From NCBI RefSeq assembly GCF_000973725.1, contig NZ_CP009621.1, positions 1,245,501-1,309,500 on the forward strand: a stretch of DNA of 64,000 bases. The letters run 5' to 3'. Each line of letters starts with the position of its first letter. The stretch's first letter is position 1. The notes below the pieces were generated by a model, which saw only the letters and a list, made by a program, of their open reading frames with translations, was not told where the DNA came from and made no database searches. Positions 31,903 through 40,910 of the stretch are shown here, piece after piece. This DNA comes from Pontibacter korlensis (GTDB lineage Bacteria > Bacteroidota > Bacteroidia > Cytophagales > Hymenobacteraceae). The position numbers and the translations under genes were made by a program.

Positions 31903-32640
31903 ATGAAAAACCATTTGATGGCTGCTGTGCTGCCGGGAGTGCTGGCGCTGCAGAGCTGCTCTGTTCCGAACATGGCTGTTGACTCAACCTTTAAGCAACA
32001 GGCACAGGAACTGCCCGTGGAAGGGCGCAAAACATTTAAGCCGAACGGCAACTTTTTAATTGGCGACTATACAGTAGCCAATGTACAACGGGGCTGGAAG
32101 AACGGCGGTGACTTCAACCTCTTTGGCTACGAGAACGTCAAGTCTAAGCAGCAGCACGAGTTAAGCCTGCAGAGTGCAGAAGGGCGGGAGTGGTATATAT
32201 TTGGTGCCAGCCGCCTGCATGAGAAAAATCTGAAGTCCAATAACGGTTTTACGATTCGTCTTTCGCCTAACCTGGAGTACTATGCCAGCTACTTCACCTC
32301 GCCTGAGAGCGGACAATGGCACCTGCTTACCGCTGACCCAGGGCATTACCAGGATCGTGAGCGCTTTGAGGGCGAACTGTCTAACGGTTCCACAGTATAC
32401 ACCGTGTCTCCGGTGTATAAGTTTGAGGGCAAAGGCTTACCACTTCCTGACATTGTTGGGTATGAAGTTAAAGCTGGCAACGAGCTGTTGGGTGCGGTGC
32501 AGGTTCTGAATAATGGTAAGGTGTGGTTACAGCCTAACCTGACAAACGATACGCGTATGGTATTAGCTAGTGCGATGGCCTCTTTATTGCTTTACGAGAA
32601 GCTGCACGACTCTAACCTTTCCCTTGAACCAAATCCTTAA
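31903..32640 (+). CDS. Hypothetical lipoprotein
   Basis: 245 residues with a lipoprotein signal (LMAAVLPGVLALQSC, Cys about 18). The mature protein is beta-rich and begins after a linker with FKPNGNFLIGDYTVANVQRGWKNGG. VQVLNNGKVWLQPNLTNDTRMVLASAMASLLLYEKL forms a helical end. I do not recognise a family, but the pattern is like small Bacteroidota lipoproteins of unknown function. ATG 31903 is the only start before the signal peptide. Confidence 0.65.
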   Translation: MKNHLMAAVLPGVLALQSCSVPNMAVDSTFKQQAQELPVEGRKTFKPNGNFLIGDYTVANVQRGWKNGGDFNLFGYENVKSKQQHELSLQSAEGREWYIFGASRLHEKNLKSNNGFTIRLSPNLEYYASYFTSPESGQWHLLTADPGHYQDRERFEGELSNGSTVYTVSPVYKFEGKGLPLPDIVGYEVKAGNELLGAVQVLNNGKVWLQPNLTNDTRMVLASAMASLLLYEKLHDSNLSLEPNP

Positions 32641-32781
32641 GGCTCACTGTTACCGATTTTGTAGTAGTTATCTGGATATTAGTCGATTATACTGCTACAA
32701 AAGTATACAACGAGCTGCACCATACGTTATACACGTATAGTTTGCAGGCAGTGTGTTTTCAATCATCTTGACGAAGTATAG

Positions 32782-33957
32782 ATGAAGAAATTCTTTTGGT
32801 GGTGCGCCGGCGCCGACGACACCATTCTTGAAAAGTGCTCCAAATCGGAGCACATAAAGTACGCCGGAGTAGGTGCCACCGTGCTTTTTACAGGCTTGCT
32901 AGCCAGCATCTCGGGTGGCTACGCTCTTTACACAGTTTTCGATTCGGTGCCGATGGCAGTAGCGTTTGGCCTGTTTTGGGGTGCTGTTATTTTCAACCTC
33001 GACCGCTTTATCGTTTCCACACTGCGCAAAGAAGGCAAGTTCTGGAAAGAGCTGCTGATGGTAACACCGCGTATTCTGCTGGCTTTGGTATTGGCAGTGG
33101 TTATCTCAAAACCTTTAGAGCTGAAGATCTTTGATAAGGAGATACAAGCCGTGCTGAAGGAGAAGCAGGCGGAGCTGGCCATTCAGCACAAGCAACTGGT
33201 GGGCCGGCAGTTTGCTGAGGTAGACTCTGTAAAAGCAGACATTGCCGCCATACGCCAGGAGGTAGAGGCAAAGCTACAGGAACGCAACAGGCTATATGAC
33301 GCAGTGGCCGCCGAGGCCGACGGCACCGGGGGCACCGGCAAAGTAGGCCAAGGTCCGATCTATGAGGAGAAGAAGCGACAATATGATAAGGTGGACGAGG
33401 AGTTGAAGCTGTTGCAGGCTGATGCCCAGGAGCGCATTAATCAGCGCCAGCAGCGTATAAATGACCTGATGGCGAAGTATGACGAGACTGTGGCCGAGGG
33501 GCAGGAAAGTTTCTCCAACTACGATGGCCTGATGGCTCGCATTAATGCACTGGATGAGCTGCCATGGTTGCCAGTGTTCTTTATCACACTGCTTTTCATC
33601 TGCCTCGAGACTGCGCCTATCTTCACTAAGCTAATCTCCAGCAAGGGTCCTTATGACGATATTCTGAAAGGGATAGAACATGAGCGCACCACCCAGGAGA
33701 TGCAACGTGTGGCCGAGCGCCAGAAGCAGTATGATACCCGCCAGGAGGTAGCCGAAGCTAAATTTGCTGCCCGCCGTGAGTATGAAATGGATGCCAAACG
33801 TGAGGAAGAGCGCGTTAAGTCGGATGCTCACCTGGAGGTAGTGCGGGAGTCTGCAGCGGTATGGAAGCAGCGCAAGCTGGCAGATATACATCGCAGCCCT
33901 AACACTGCAGCCGAGATACTGAACGATAACGAGGAAAACGGCTACTACAAGTGGTAG
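32782..33957 (+). CDS. DUF4407 membrane protein with coiled coil
   Basis: 391 residues. It begins WWCAGADDTILEKCSKSEHIKYAGVGATVLFTGLLA, typical of DUF4407. Two membrane helices lie near 30-75, a third near 95-112, then a charged coiled coil at about 117-240, a fourth helix near 258-278 (LPWLPVFFITLLFICLETAPIFTKL), and a second coiled coil at about 295-370. NLDRFIV at about 73-79 is a family signature. The function is unknown; the helix-coil-helix layout suggests a membrane scaffold, which is a guess. Confidence 0.85.
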   Translation: MKKFFWWCAGADDTILEKCSKSEHIKYAGVGATVLFTGLLASISGGYALYTVFDSVPMAVAFGLFWGAVIFNLDRFIVSTLRKEGKFWKELLMVTPRILLALVLAVVISKPLELKIFDKEIQAVLKEKQAELAIQHKQLVGRQFAEVDSVKADIAAIRQEVEAKLQERNRLYDAVAAEADGTGGTGKVGQGPIYEEKKRQYDKVDEELKLLQADAQERINQRQQRINDLMAKYDETVAEGQESFSNYDGLMARINALDELPWLPVFFITLLFICLETAPIFTKLISSKGPYDDILKGIEHERTTQEMQRVAERQKQYDTRQEVAEAKFAARREYEMDAKREEERVKSDAHLEVVRESAAVWKQRKLADIHRSPNTAAEILNDNEENGYYKW

Positions 33958-33977
33958 TCTGAATCAAAGTATAAATC

Positions 33978-34008
33978 AGCCTGGGCCATAGTGGTTCAGG
34001 CTTTTTTG
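33978..34008 (+). terminator. Terminator after DUF4407
   Basis: AGCCTG pairs with CAGGCT around a 13-base loop, followed by T6. It starts 21 bases past the stop codon. Confidence 0.7.
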
Positions 34009-34045
34009 CGACCAGTTATTCCTTACCCACAGTACCTGAAAAAGC

Positions 34046-34084
34046 AAAAAGACCCGCAGCTTGGTAGCAGCAGGCCTTTTCACA
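34046..34084 (-). terminator. Possible terminator after the asparagine synthetase gene
   Basis: On the minus strand CCTGCTGC and GCTGCGGG form an imperfect stem around TACCAA, followed by TCTTTTTG. It lies over 110 bases past the gene's stop, so the assignment is uncertain. Confidence 0.45.
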
Positions 34085-34195
34085 TCATCTTAAACCACTC
34101 ACTTACTTTATTATCCGGAAGATTATCCGCATTATCATCATTGTCATCCATAGTTTTCTAGTCATTCATCTTATTCTTAACGTTATTTCCATACT

Positions 34196-35149
34196 TTAAA
34201 AAACAGCTTTTGTACATGGCTTGCGCGAGAACACAGTGGCCTCATCTACATCTTTTAACCGGCAGATAAAGCGTGTCATGCGTTCTACACCAAAGCCACC
34301 ACCGGCAGTCTTTGGAATACCGCCTGCTTTAGCGATGTCCAGGTAATGGGCGAATACCTCCTCATTTGTTCCGACTTCAGCCATACGTTTACGGATTTGG
34401 CGATACTCGTGCTCACGCTCCGCTCCTGACAGGCCTTCGCCGTACCCCTCTGGCCAGATAAGGTCATAATTCAGGTAAGTACCCGGTCTCTTAGGATCTT
34501 CTTTATCGTAGAACTCCCGTTTGTGGTTCAGCAACCAGAAAGGCTTTGTTGCTTCTTTTGATTTTAGGTGCTCATAATCCGGTCCAAGGGCTGCCTCCAG
34601 CTTTTCGGTACGGCACACCTCCCACTTCTCGTACTGCGGCAGCAGCTCTCCACGAAGTTCAAGTATGATTTCAGGAATCTGCTCGTTCAAGCGGCTAAAC
34701 ACAAAGTTTACCAGCTCCTCCATAAACTCCATCACAAAAAAGCGGTCTTTCCCTCTGAACTCGAAGTCAATCTGTGTAAATTCGAACAGGTGGCGTCCTG
34801 TATCGGCACGGTCTGCAAATTCCAATCGCACGTTTGGCGATACAATGTACAGGCTGTCCAGCTCCGGGTTCATCAAGGCTAGCTGCTTGTGGAAGATCAT
34901 AGACTTGGTAAGGCTCCAGCGCTGATCAGCATAACCTATAGTAGCATCTACTACTCCATGGTTCAGTGGGTCCGTGATCGGTGACAGCATTAATGGCATC
35001 AGCTGCGTAAGACCTTCTTTGAACATAAACTCATGAGTGGCACGCACAATACCCTGCTGTACCTTCAGTATTTTAGGCAGCGAAGTGCGCTTCAGGTGAC
35101 TTACGGTGGCCTCCAATACTGTTGGCTCTGTTAGTGTCTCTAGGCTCAT
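34196..35149 (-). CDS. Asparagine synthetase, archaeal type (AsnRS-like)
   Basis: 317 residues of class II aminoacyl-tRNA synthetase catalytic core without an anticodon-binding domain. Motif 2 is clear (RADTGRHLFEFTQIDFEFRG at about 115-134), as is motif 3 (GGGFGVERMTRFICRL at about 285-300). This resembles the archaeal asparagine synthetase related to asparaginyl-tRNA synthetase, which amidates aspartate with ammonia and ATP. A divergent AsnC/Lrp regulator is 162 bases away and an aspartate-type aminotransferase is next, both fitting asparagine synthesis. An alternative is an orphan AsxRS paralogue with another role. Confidence 0.78.
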   Translation of the reverse strand: MSLETLTEPTVLEATVSHLKRTSLPKILKVQQGIVRATHEFMFKEGLTQLMPLMLSPITDPLNHGVVDATIGYADQRWSLTKSMIFHKQLALMNPELDSLYIVSPNVRLEFADRADTGRHLFEFTQIDFEFRGKDRFFVMEFMEELVNFVFSRLNEQIPEIILELRGELLPQYEKWEVCRTEKLEAALGPDYEHLKSKEATKPFWLLNHKREFYDKEDPKRPGTYLNYDLIWPEGYGEGLSGAEREHEYRQIRKRMAEVGTNEEVFAHYLDIAKAGGIPKTAGGGFGVERMTRFICRLKDVDEATVFSRKPCTKAVF

Positions 35150-35271
35150 TACTTGAAAATTTGTTAAATATTTTAAGCTTATTACATATTAAATTTAAAG
35201 ATTGTTGTTTCTATTTAACATTTTTTCAAATAATATTTTTCAAGTTTAATAATCCTTCATTTTAAAAGCAT

Positions 35272-35279
35272 TATATTTG
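35272..35279 (+). promoter_or_regulatory. Promoter -7 element of the AsnC-like gene
   Basis: TATATTTG, an exact TAnnTTTG box, 32 bases before the ATG. No good -33 element at the usual distance. The whole divergent region 35150-35311 is very AT-rich and is the natural place for AsnC/Lrp binding. Confidence 0.5.
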
Positions 35280-35311
35280 CAAAATGTTAATAGCAGCAAG
35301 TACACAAGCCT

Positions 35312-35770
35312 ATGAATTACGAAATTGACAATCTGGATAAACAAATTCTGAGCCTGTTAATGCAGGATGTAACCCGTGCTTATACTGACATTGCGAAAGA
35401 GCTGAACGTATCGGGAGGCACCATTCATGTTAGAATGAAAAAGCTAACCGAAATGGGTGTTGTAAAAGGAGCGCAGTTACTAGTAAACCCATCTGCCGTT
35501 GGCTTTGATATCTGCGCCTTTATTGGTGTGTTCCTGGAAAAAGGATCTGGGTATAAAGAGACGGTAGAGAAAATGCGACAGATACCTGAAATTGTAGAGC
35601 TACATTATACTACCGGCTCCTACAGCATGTTCGCCAAAATAATTTGCCGCGATACAAACCATTTGCGCGAGGTGTTAAACGAAAAGCTGCAGCCTATACA
35701 AGGTGTTCAGCGAACCGAAACCCTTATATCGCTGGAGGAAAGCATAAACCGACAGATCAAAATAGAATAG
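35312..35770 (+). CDS. Lrp/AsnC family transcriptional regulator
   Basis: 152 residues. The N-terminal winged helix reads NLDKQILSLLMQDVTRAYTDIAKELNVSGGTIHVRMKKLTEMGVVKGAQL at about 7-56, with the recognition helix SGGTIHVRMKKL. The C-terminal RAM (ligand-binding) domain has ICAFIGVFLEKGSGYKETVEKM and VELHYTTGSYSMFAKIICRD. It is closest in look to AsnC among the family. It is transcribed away from the asparagine synthetase gene and probably controls it and itself, by analogy with E. coli asnC-asnA. Confidence 0.9.
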   Translation: MNYEIDNLDKQILSLLMQDVTRAYTDIAKELNVSGGTIHVRMKKLTEMGVVKGAQLLVNPSAVGFDICAFIGVFLEKGSGYKETVEKMRQIPEIVELHYTTGSYSMFAKIICRDTNHLREVLNEKLQPIQGVQRTETLISLEESINRQIKIE

Positions 35771-35772
35771 AA

Positions 35773-35812
35773 ATAAAAAAGAGACGCAAAACCCTGCGTC
35801 TCTTTTCTTTTA
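35773..35812. terminator. Bidirectional terminator
   Basis: GAGACGCA-AAACCC-TGCGTCTC hairpin with A6 before and TTTTCTTTT after, between the convergent AsnC-like and aminotransferase genes. Confidence 0.88.
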
Positions 35813-35824
35813 TAGTTGATATAG

Positions 35825-37081
35825 TTACTTCAGCTTCTGCAGCGCTTCGCGCAACCTGCCCAACGAGGCTTTGATATCCTCCAGAGAGGCACCTCCTACC
35901 GATAGTCTGAACCAGTTCAGGTCTTTTCCAGAACCGAAAGCAGAGAACGGCACCACAGCCAGCTTCGCTTCGTGCAGCACATAGAAGGTTACATCCTGGC
36001 TTATTTCCAGCACTTTGCCCTCCGGCGTAGTTTTACCAGCCAGATCCATCTTAGCAGATAAATAAATGGCGCCCATAGGTTCGATGGCGTCTACTGGATG
36101 CCCTTCAGATTTCAGCTCCTGAAACCCGTTGTAGAGCACAGTAAGGCTCTCCTGCACTTTAGGTTTAAACTCGCCCATGAAGCTGTTTACTTCCTCTGAC
36201 TGCTGCAGGAATTCTGCAGTAGCCATCTGCTCTGCTTTAGGTGCCCAAGCTCCTACATGCCCAAGTATAGACTTCATCTTGTCCATTACTACAGTTGGTC
36301 CGAAGGCATAACCTACACGCACACCTGTAGCAGCAAAGCACTTAGAAGTACCATCAATGTAAACAGTATAGTCGCGCATTTCAGGGCGAAGGCTAACCGG
36401 ATCGAAATGCTCGGCATTACCGAAAGTCAGCATCCAGTAAATTTGGTCGTAAAGCATGTAGAGCGGCTTTTCACCTTTGGCGCGGTTACGGTTCTCCTCC
36501 AGCACCAGGTCACATATCTCCTCCAGGTCCTTTTTAGAGAACATCGTACCGGTCGGGTTCAGAGGCGAGCACAGCGCCAGCATAGTGGCTCCTTTCAAGT
36601 GCGGACGTACATCCTCAGCGGTAGGCATGAAATTATTCTCCGGACGTGTTTTAACCTCTACCGGAGTAGCACCAGATAAGTGGCAGTAGTGGTTGTTGTT
36701 CCACGATGGAGTTGGGTACACCACCTTGTCGCTTGGGTCTACCAGGGCCAGGTAGGTAGCATAGATCAACGGACGAGAACCGCCGGCCACCAGAATATCG
36801 TTCTCAGGGTAAGTAAGACCAAGACGCTCCTGCGTAAACGCTACGACTGCCTTGCGCAACACCGCAACGCCATTGGCAGGCGGGTAGTTAGTGTGCCCTT
36901 GTTCGTAAGCTTTAGTTATGCCCTTTCGCAGCTCCTCCGGAATTGGGTAGATACTTGGGTTAAAGTCGCCGATGGTGAGGTTACAAATAGGCTCTCCCTT
37001 GGCTATCATTGCGTTCACCTCGCCAGCCACCCGAATAATCTCGGAGCCGATCAGGTTCTGCGCCATTTTAGAAACTGTCAT
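35825..37081 (-). CDS. Aspartate-type PLP aminotransferase (class I/II)
   Basis: 418 residues with the class I aminotransferase fold. Markers are YPPANGVAVLRKAV at about 63-76, NPTGTMFSKKDLEEICDL at about 175-192, YDQIYW at about 213-218 and the PLP lysine in DGTSKCFAATGVRVGYAFGP near 250, with R in the final FRLSVGGAS. The substrate cannot be fixed from sequence; aspartate is favoured by the neighbouring asparagine synthetase, since it would supply aspartate from oxaloacetate. It is transcribed alone toward the shared terminator. Confidence 0.87.
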   Translation of the reverse strand: MTVSKMAQNLIGSEIIRVAGEVNAMIAKGEPICNLTIGDFNPSIYPIPEELRKGITKAYEQGHTNYPPANGVAVLRKAVVAFTQERLGLTYPENDILVAGGSRPLIYATYLALVDPSDKVVYPTPSWNNNHYCHLSGATPVEVKTRPENNFMPTAEDVRPHLKGATMLALCSPLNPTGTMFSKKDLEEICDLVLEENRNRAKGEKPLYMLYDQIYWMLTFGNAEHFDPVSLRPEMRDYTVYIDGTSKCFAATGVRVGYAFGPTVVMDKMKSILGHVGAWAPKAEQMATAEFLQQSEEVNSFMGEFKPKVQESLTVLYNGFQELKSEGHPVDAIEPMGAIYLSAKMDLAGKTTPEGKVLEISQDVTFYVLHEAKLAVVPFSAFGSGKDLNWFRLSVGGASLEDIKASLGRLREALQKLK

Positions 37082-37202
37082 GTTAAAAAACGGGATTTAA
37101 GAAGGTTCAGGCTAAGTTATGGATTTCCGGCCAACTACGCAGCGCCGCATTACAAAATGTCTAAAAAAATAGAGACATACAGAAGAAATCCTCATCCAAA
37201 CC

Positions 37203-37250
37203 AAAGCCTCATTGCATGTTTCACAAGCAATGAGGCTTTTGATTTTTTTA
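37203..37250. terminator. Hairpin between the DUF5686 and aminotransferase genes
   Basis: GCCTCATTGC pairs with GCAATGAGGC, a 10-bp perfect stem around an 11-base loop. The T tract is better on the plus strand (TTTTGATTTTTTT), but the gene needing it, DUF5686, ends on the minus strand just before it. Confidence 0.65.
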
Positions 37251-37270
37251 GCCATAACACTACCGCTGCC

Positions 37271-39691
37271 TTAGAACAACAAGCTAATTGTCAGCTTAAT
37301 ACGCAGGTTATCTTTGTCCTCATCTAGGGCATAGGGGCCGTAGCGGTAAAAAGCTCCTACTCCAACACCACTAAAAGGAGAGCTGATAATGTTATTTAGC
37401 ATCAGTCCTGATTCAAAAAACCCCTTGCGCATGCTGTTAAGCTGTAGCTCCGTAGCCTCTTGTAAGGGCTCTTCCAGGCTACCAATGCCAATATTAGTTA
37501 CAGCCACCAGATCCGGAGCAAAAAAGCGGGTATTGAGCAGGCGTTTGCCAAAGTTCTGAGAGAAGAACAAAGCACCATACCTGTCGGAGAAGAATTCGTA
37601 GGGCTGCAGGGTCTCGAAACCCTCACCGGTGTATACTTTATACTCCGGGTTAAAACTACCGTAGCCATTGTAGCGGCTTACGAGTGGTGCATTACCAGTA
37701 ATCCAGCCACCGGCAAGTATGATATTACTCTCGCCAAAGGTACGATGGCGCAACAGAGCCTCCAGCCGCAGGTCGTACTTGTCGTACCCATAATCACCAT
37801 CTAAAAAGCCGTCGAGCCCGCGGGTATACTGCAGCCACAGCACAGGGTGCTCCTGCCTTGATAGCGGCACAAGGCGGTTAAATTGCTGCATATACTTTTC
37901 GCCAGGGGCATAGCGCAGGCCCAGCACTGCTTCCGAAAGGTGGAAAGTTGGTAGCGACTGCCCTTCCTGCTCTAGTAAGGTAGAACGCCTCTCTTCCTGC
38001 CTTAGCTGTGCATTTGCCTGCAGGTAACGTAGCACGCGCCCTTGTAAGGCTATACTTTTGTGAGTGGTATAGTCCATGTCTTCCAGCAGTGCCCGCCGCA
38101 GACTGCCTAACAGGCCACTGCCCTCTTCAAAGACTAAGCGGCGGCCGCCCGTCTCCAGTACATCCTCGAAGTAGATAGCCTTTAGCTGCAGCGCCATCGG
38201 CTGCCAAAGTATAACCGAGGCATCCGCGCCATACTTTGCTTCGTCGTCTTTAAAGCCGTAGCCCCAGTAGCCTCCTACCTGGAATCTTTCTGACAGGCGG
38301 TTGTTGGTGCGCAGCCCTAGGCCCAGACGTAGGCCCTCAAAATCGCTCAGCCGTAGCAAGTGCCTCAGGTTAAGACTCACAGGCCCAACCGGAATCTGCT
38401 TGCTCATCAGGTACTCCAAAGTTCGGACGGTGCGATCCAGCTTCTGGGCGCGGCCCACGCTGTCGAGGCGTTCGTAAGTTCTTTGCTCCAGCTGTGTTAG
38501 CGAATCGGGTCGGTAAGCCTGGAAAAAGCTGTCTGGCTGGCGGTGTGCGTCAGGGGCATGCTTCAGGGCCACTACCCCAAACTCGGAGCGACGCAGGTTA
38601 GGGTTTAGGTTGATGTTTGTGACATAGGTGCGCATGTGGGCATAAGGCTGATGCCCATTCAGGCTAAGTTGTGGAATCGTCAGCTCCACATCCAGCTCCC
38701 TAGGGAACCACTGCTGTTGTGCTCCAACCCGTTCATACTGCTGCTGCAACTGTATATTGCGCTTGTCGTCATTGCCTGCAGATTGGGCCAGCACGTTCTG
38801 CACTGCCCAGCCGCTGCTGTTGATGTACAGAAGCCCTTCCAGCCCCTCGAAGTTCTTTCCCTGCTCAGGCTTAAAAGAGATGACAAATACTGTGTCCGCT
38901 CCCTGCACCAGTGTTTCCTGCAGCACGAAATTATACTTGCGGGTGCTCCCCGGGCTTATGGGACTCAGGTAGCGCTTGCCAAAGAACACAGGCAGGTCGT
39001 CGTATACCGAAAATTCACGAGCCTCGGCAGCCACTACACCAAAGCTAGGTTGCTGCAGCCCCGATACACGCGTAGCCAGTACGGTTTCCTTGGTGAGGTT
39101 TGGCTTTAAAAAGGCATAGTCGGTAACGCTTTCAAGCAGGAACAGATGCTGCTTGCTCAGGAGGTTACGCATTTTCAGGTAGGCAGAGTCCCGGCGGGAG
39201 AGTTGCAGCGTGTCGCGAAGCTCCTGCTCCCCCACATCGTTAGCCGTAAGTATAAATTTGTTGTAAGTGCGACAAGTATAGCTGTCCAGATTTTGCAGCC
39301 GATGTTGTTCCCTGTGCTGCGTAGCCAGCCTGATAATGCGGTGGACCGGGTTCTCGCCAGAGCCTAGCACAACCACCTCCTGCAACCTTGCTGCTGTTGG
39401 CTGCAGCTGCACATTTATACTTTCCACAGAGTCAGGGCGTATAGTTTGCGGCAGGTACCCCACATAGCTAAAGCGTAGGCTATAGATGGGCCTCTGGTGG
39501 CGCAGATGGTACTCTCCCTCCAGGTTAGTGGTAGTACCTGTCTCACCCTCGTTGGCAACTATACTTACAAAAGGCAGGCGCTCGCTGGTAGCTGCATCGC
39601 GCACAGTACCTTGCACCTGCTGCACCTGTGCCATGCTTATCAGTGAGCACAAGCACAAGAATAAAAGTATGGGACAACGGAGATACAGCAT
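37271..39691 (-). CDS. DUF5686 outer-membrane protein with a carboxypeptidase-like domain
   Basis: 806 residues. A signal peptide (LLFLCLCSLISMAQ) is followed by a carboxypeptidase-regulatory-like domain (QGTVRDAATSERLPFVSIVANEGETGTTTN... at about 25-110). Then comes the DUF5686 region, rich in beta strands and ending LRIKLTISLLF, which looks like an outer-membrane barrel. The VVVLGSGENPVHRIIRLAT link at about 107-125 is typical of the family. No TonB plug is present, so it is not a SusC-type receptor. The function is unknown. It is a single gene. Confidence 0.87.
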   Translation of the reverse strand: MLYLRCPILLFLCLCSLISMAQVQQVQGTVRDAATSERLPFVSIVANEGETGTTTNLEGEYHLRHQRPIYSLRFSYVGYLPQTIRPDSVESINVQLQPTAARLQEVVVLGSGENPVHRIIRLATQHREQHRLQNLDSYTCRTYNKFILTANDVGEQELRDTLQLSRRDSAYLKMRNLLSKQHLFLLESVTDYAFLKPNLTKETVLATRVSGLQQPSFGVVAAEAREFSVYDDLPVFFGKRYLSPISPGSTRKYNFVLQETLVQGADTVFVISFKPEQGKNFEGLEGLLYINSSGWAVQNVLAQSAGNDDKRNIQLQQQYERVGAQQQWFPRELDVELTIPQLSLNGHQPYAHMRTYVTNINLNPNLRRSEFGVVALKHAPDAHRQPDSFFQAYRPDSLTQLEQRTYERLDSVGRAQKLDRTVRTLEYLMSKQIPVGPVSLNLRHLLRLSDFEGLRLGLGLRTNNRLSERFQVGGYWGYGFKDDEAKYGADASVILWQPMALQLKAIYFEDVLETGGRRLVFEEGSGLLGSLRRALLEDMDYTTHKSIALQGRVLRYLQANAQLRQEERRSTLLEQEGQSLPTFHLSEAVLGLRYAPGEKYMQQFNRLVPLSRQEHPVLWLQYTRGLDGFLDGDYGYDKYDLRLEALLRHRTFGESNIILAGGWITGNAPLVSRYNGYGSFNPEYKVYTGEGFETLQPYEFFSDRYGALFFSQNFGKRLLNTRFFAPDLVAVTNIGIGSLEEPLQEATELQLNSMRKGFFESGLMLNNIISSPFSGVGVGAFYRYGPYALDEDKDNLRIKLTISLLF

Positions 39692-39711
39692 ACATGTAAA
39701 TATAAAAAGAA

Positions 39712-39735
39712 AAGGCGCTACTCATGCAGCGCCTC
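39712..39735 (-). terminator. Terminator after the PAP2 gene
   Basis: GGCGCT and AGCGCC form a 6-bp GC-rich stem around an 8-base loop; on the minus strand TTTTCTTTTTATA follows. Confidence 0.75.
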
Positions 39736-39755
39736 CTCCTGTTAACAAAGTATAA

Positions 39756-40685
39756 TTAGAACTGTACACTCAAACCAAGCCCCGGCCTTCCGTTAGGAAG
39801 CACTGTAGGAGCAACGGTGGTGTTCAAGCCTTTGTCTTTGGCCAGCTTGTCGTGCAGCCAATACACCGTGTTTACCGATAGGATACCTACGCCGGCGCCA
39901 GCTATTACATCGGCCATCCAATGCTCGTTGTTGAGCATGCGCATAATACCCGTGCCCGTGGCAATAGCATAGCTACCCACGCTCACCCACGGGCTCTTGT
40001 GCCTGAACTCCTTATCCACCACTGTGGCAATGGTAAAGGCATAGGCCGTATGCCCCGACGGGAAAGCATAGTTATCGTTATTGGGGCGATCTATGTCCGT
40101 CAGCTTTTTGGTAGGCCATACCAGTGCAGAAGTAAGTGCTCCGGAGGCAATCAGCAGTTTTGTCTGGCGCCCCACCTCGTGTCGGTTCTGAGAGGAAAAA
40201 ATGTTGAAGCCATACAGGTAGGCCAGCGGCACGAAGAATACATAGTCATCCACCTTGGTGGCAAACTCCGGCGCATGCCTGTTACGGGCGTCACGGGCGT
40301 CAAAGCTACTGAACAAGCCATTCCCCTGTATAGTATATACACCTGCTCCAATTAGCGCGGCAGCTGGCAGTACAGCACGTGTAAGATACCGCTTGTTTTC
40401 TCCTTCACGTCTTTGGGCCTCCGTAAAAGGATTTTTCTGCCCTTGCGGTATGGTATCACCCTGCGTCAGTGTGATAGAAGCCGCAAGCAAATTTGTTGAA
40501 GGCTGTGCAACACTGTCTGTTGCTAAGCTGGTGGTAACAACCGTATCCGGTCTTGTGTCAGGTTGCTGTGTTTGCGCCAGCACAGGGGTTGCCAGCATTG
40601 TTAACCACAGCAAATGTGCAGTTAGTTGCTTTCCTAGTTTCAATCTGTGATCGTTTAAAATTAAGCAATAGCTAATAAACCTCAT
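39756..40685 (-). CDS. PAP2-family phosphatase with a signal sequence
   Basis: 309 residues. The three PAP2 phosphatase motifs are present: KKLTDIDRPNND (KxxxxxxRP), PSGHTAYAF (PSGH) and NEHWMADVIAGAGVG (SRxxxxxHxxxD type, with the conserved His and Asp) in the last 150 residues. The N terminus carries a signal peptide ending ATPVLAQ, so the enzyme acts in the periplasm or outer membrane, perhaps on undecaprenyl-pyrophosphate or lipid A phosphate. A TTG at 40643 (KLGKQLTAHLLW) would give a cleaner signal peptide than ATG 40685. The C terminus LGLSVQF looks like an outer-membrane strand. Confidence 0.85.
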   Translation of the reverse strand: MRFISYCLILNDHRLKLGKQLTAHLLWLTMLATPVLAQTQQPDTRPDTVVTTSLATDSVAQPSTNLLAASITLTQGDTIPQGQKNPFTEAQRREGENKRYLTRAVLPAAALIGAGVYTIQGNGLFSSFDARDARNRHAPEFATKVDDYVFFVPLAYLYGFNIFSSQNRHEVGRQTKLLIASGALTSALVWPTKKLTDIDRPNNDNYAFPSGHTAYAFTIATVVDKEFRHKSPWVSVGSYAIATGTGIMRMLNNEHWMADVIAGAGVGILSVNTVYWLHDKLAKDKGLNTTVAPTVLPNGRPGLGLSVQF

Positions 40686-40910
40686 TTTAACATTTTTTGT
40701 GCCACAACAAGTAGTTTTTCACTGATGCGCTTGCAAAATTTACCGCCTAAACTGCCTTGAAGTTTTGGCAGCTGTCAGAGCTTCACATTGAAAAGCTTTC
40801 AAGTACCCCATCCTTTACCTTGTTTCAGGCTTCAGCCTATCTCCACCCGCAGCTGCAACCGAACCAAAGCAGTATAGTATATTTAGGCAAACTAAACGCA
40901 CCTGCCCCAC

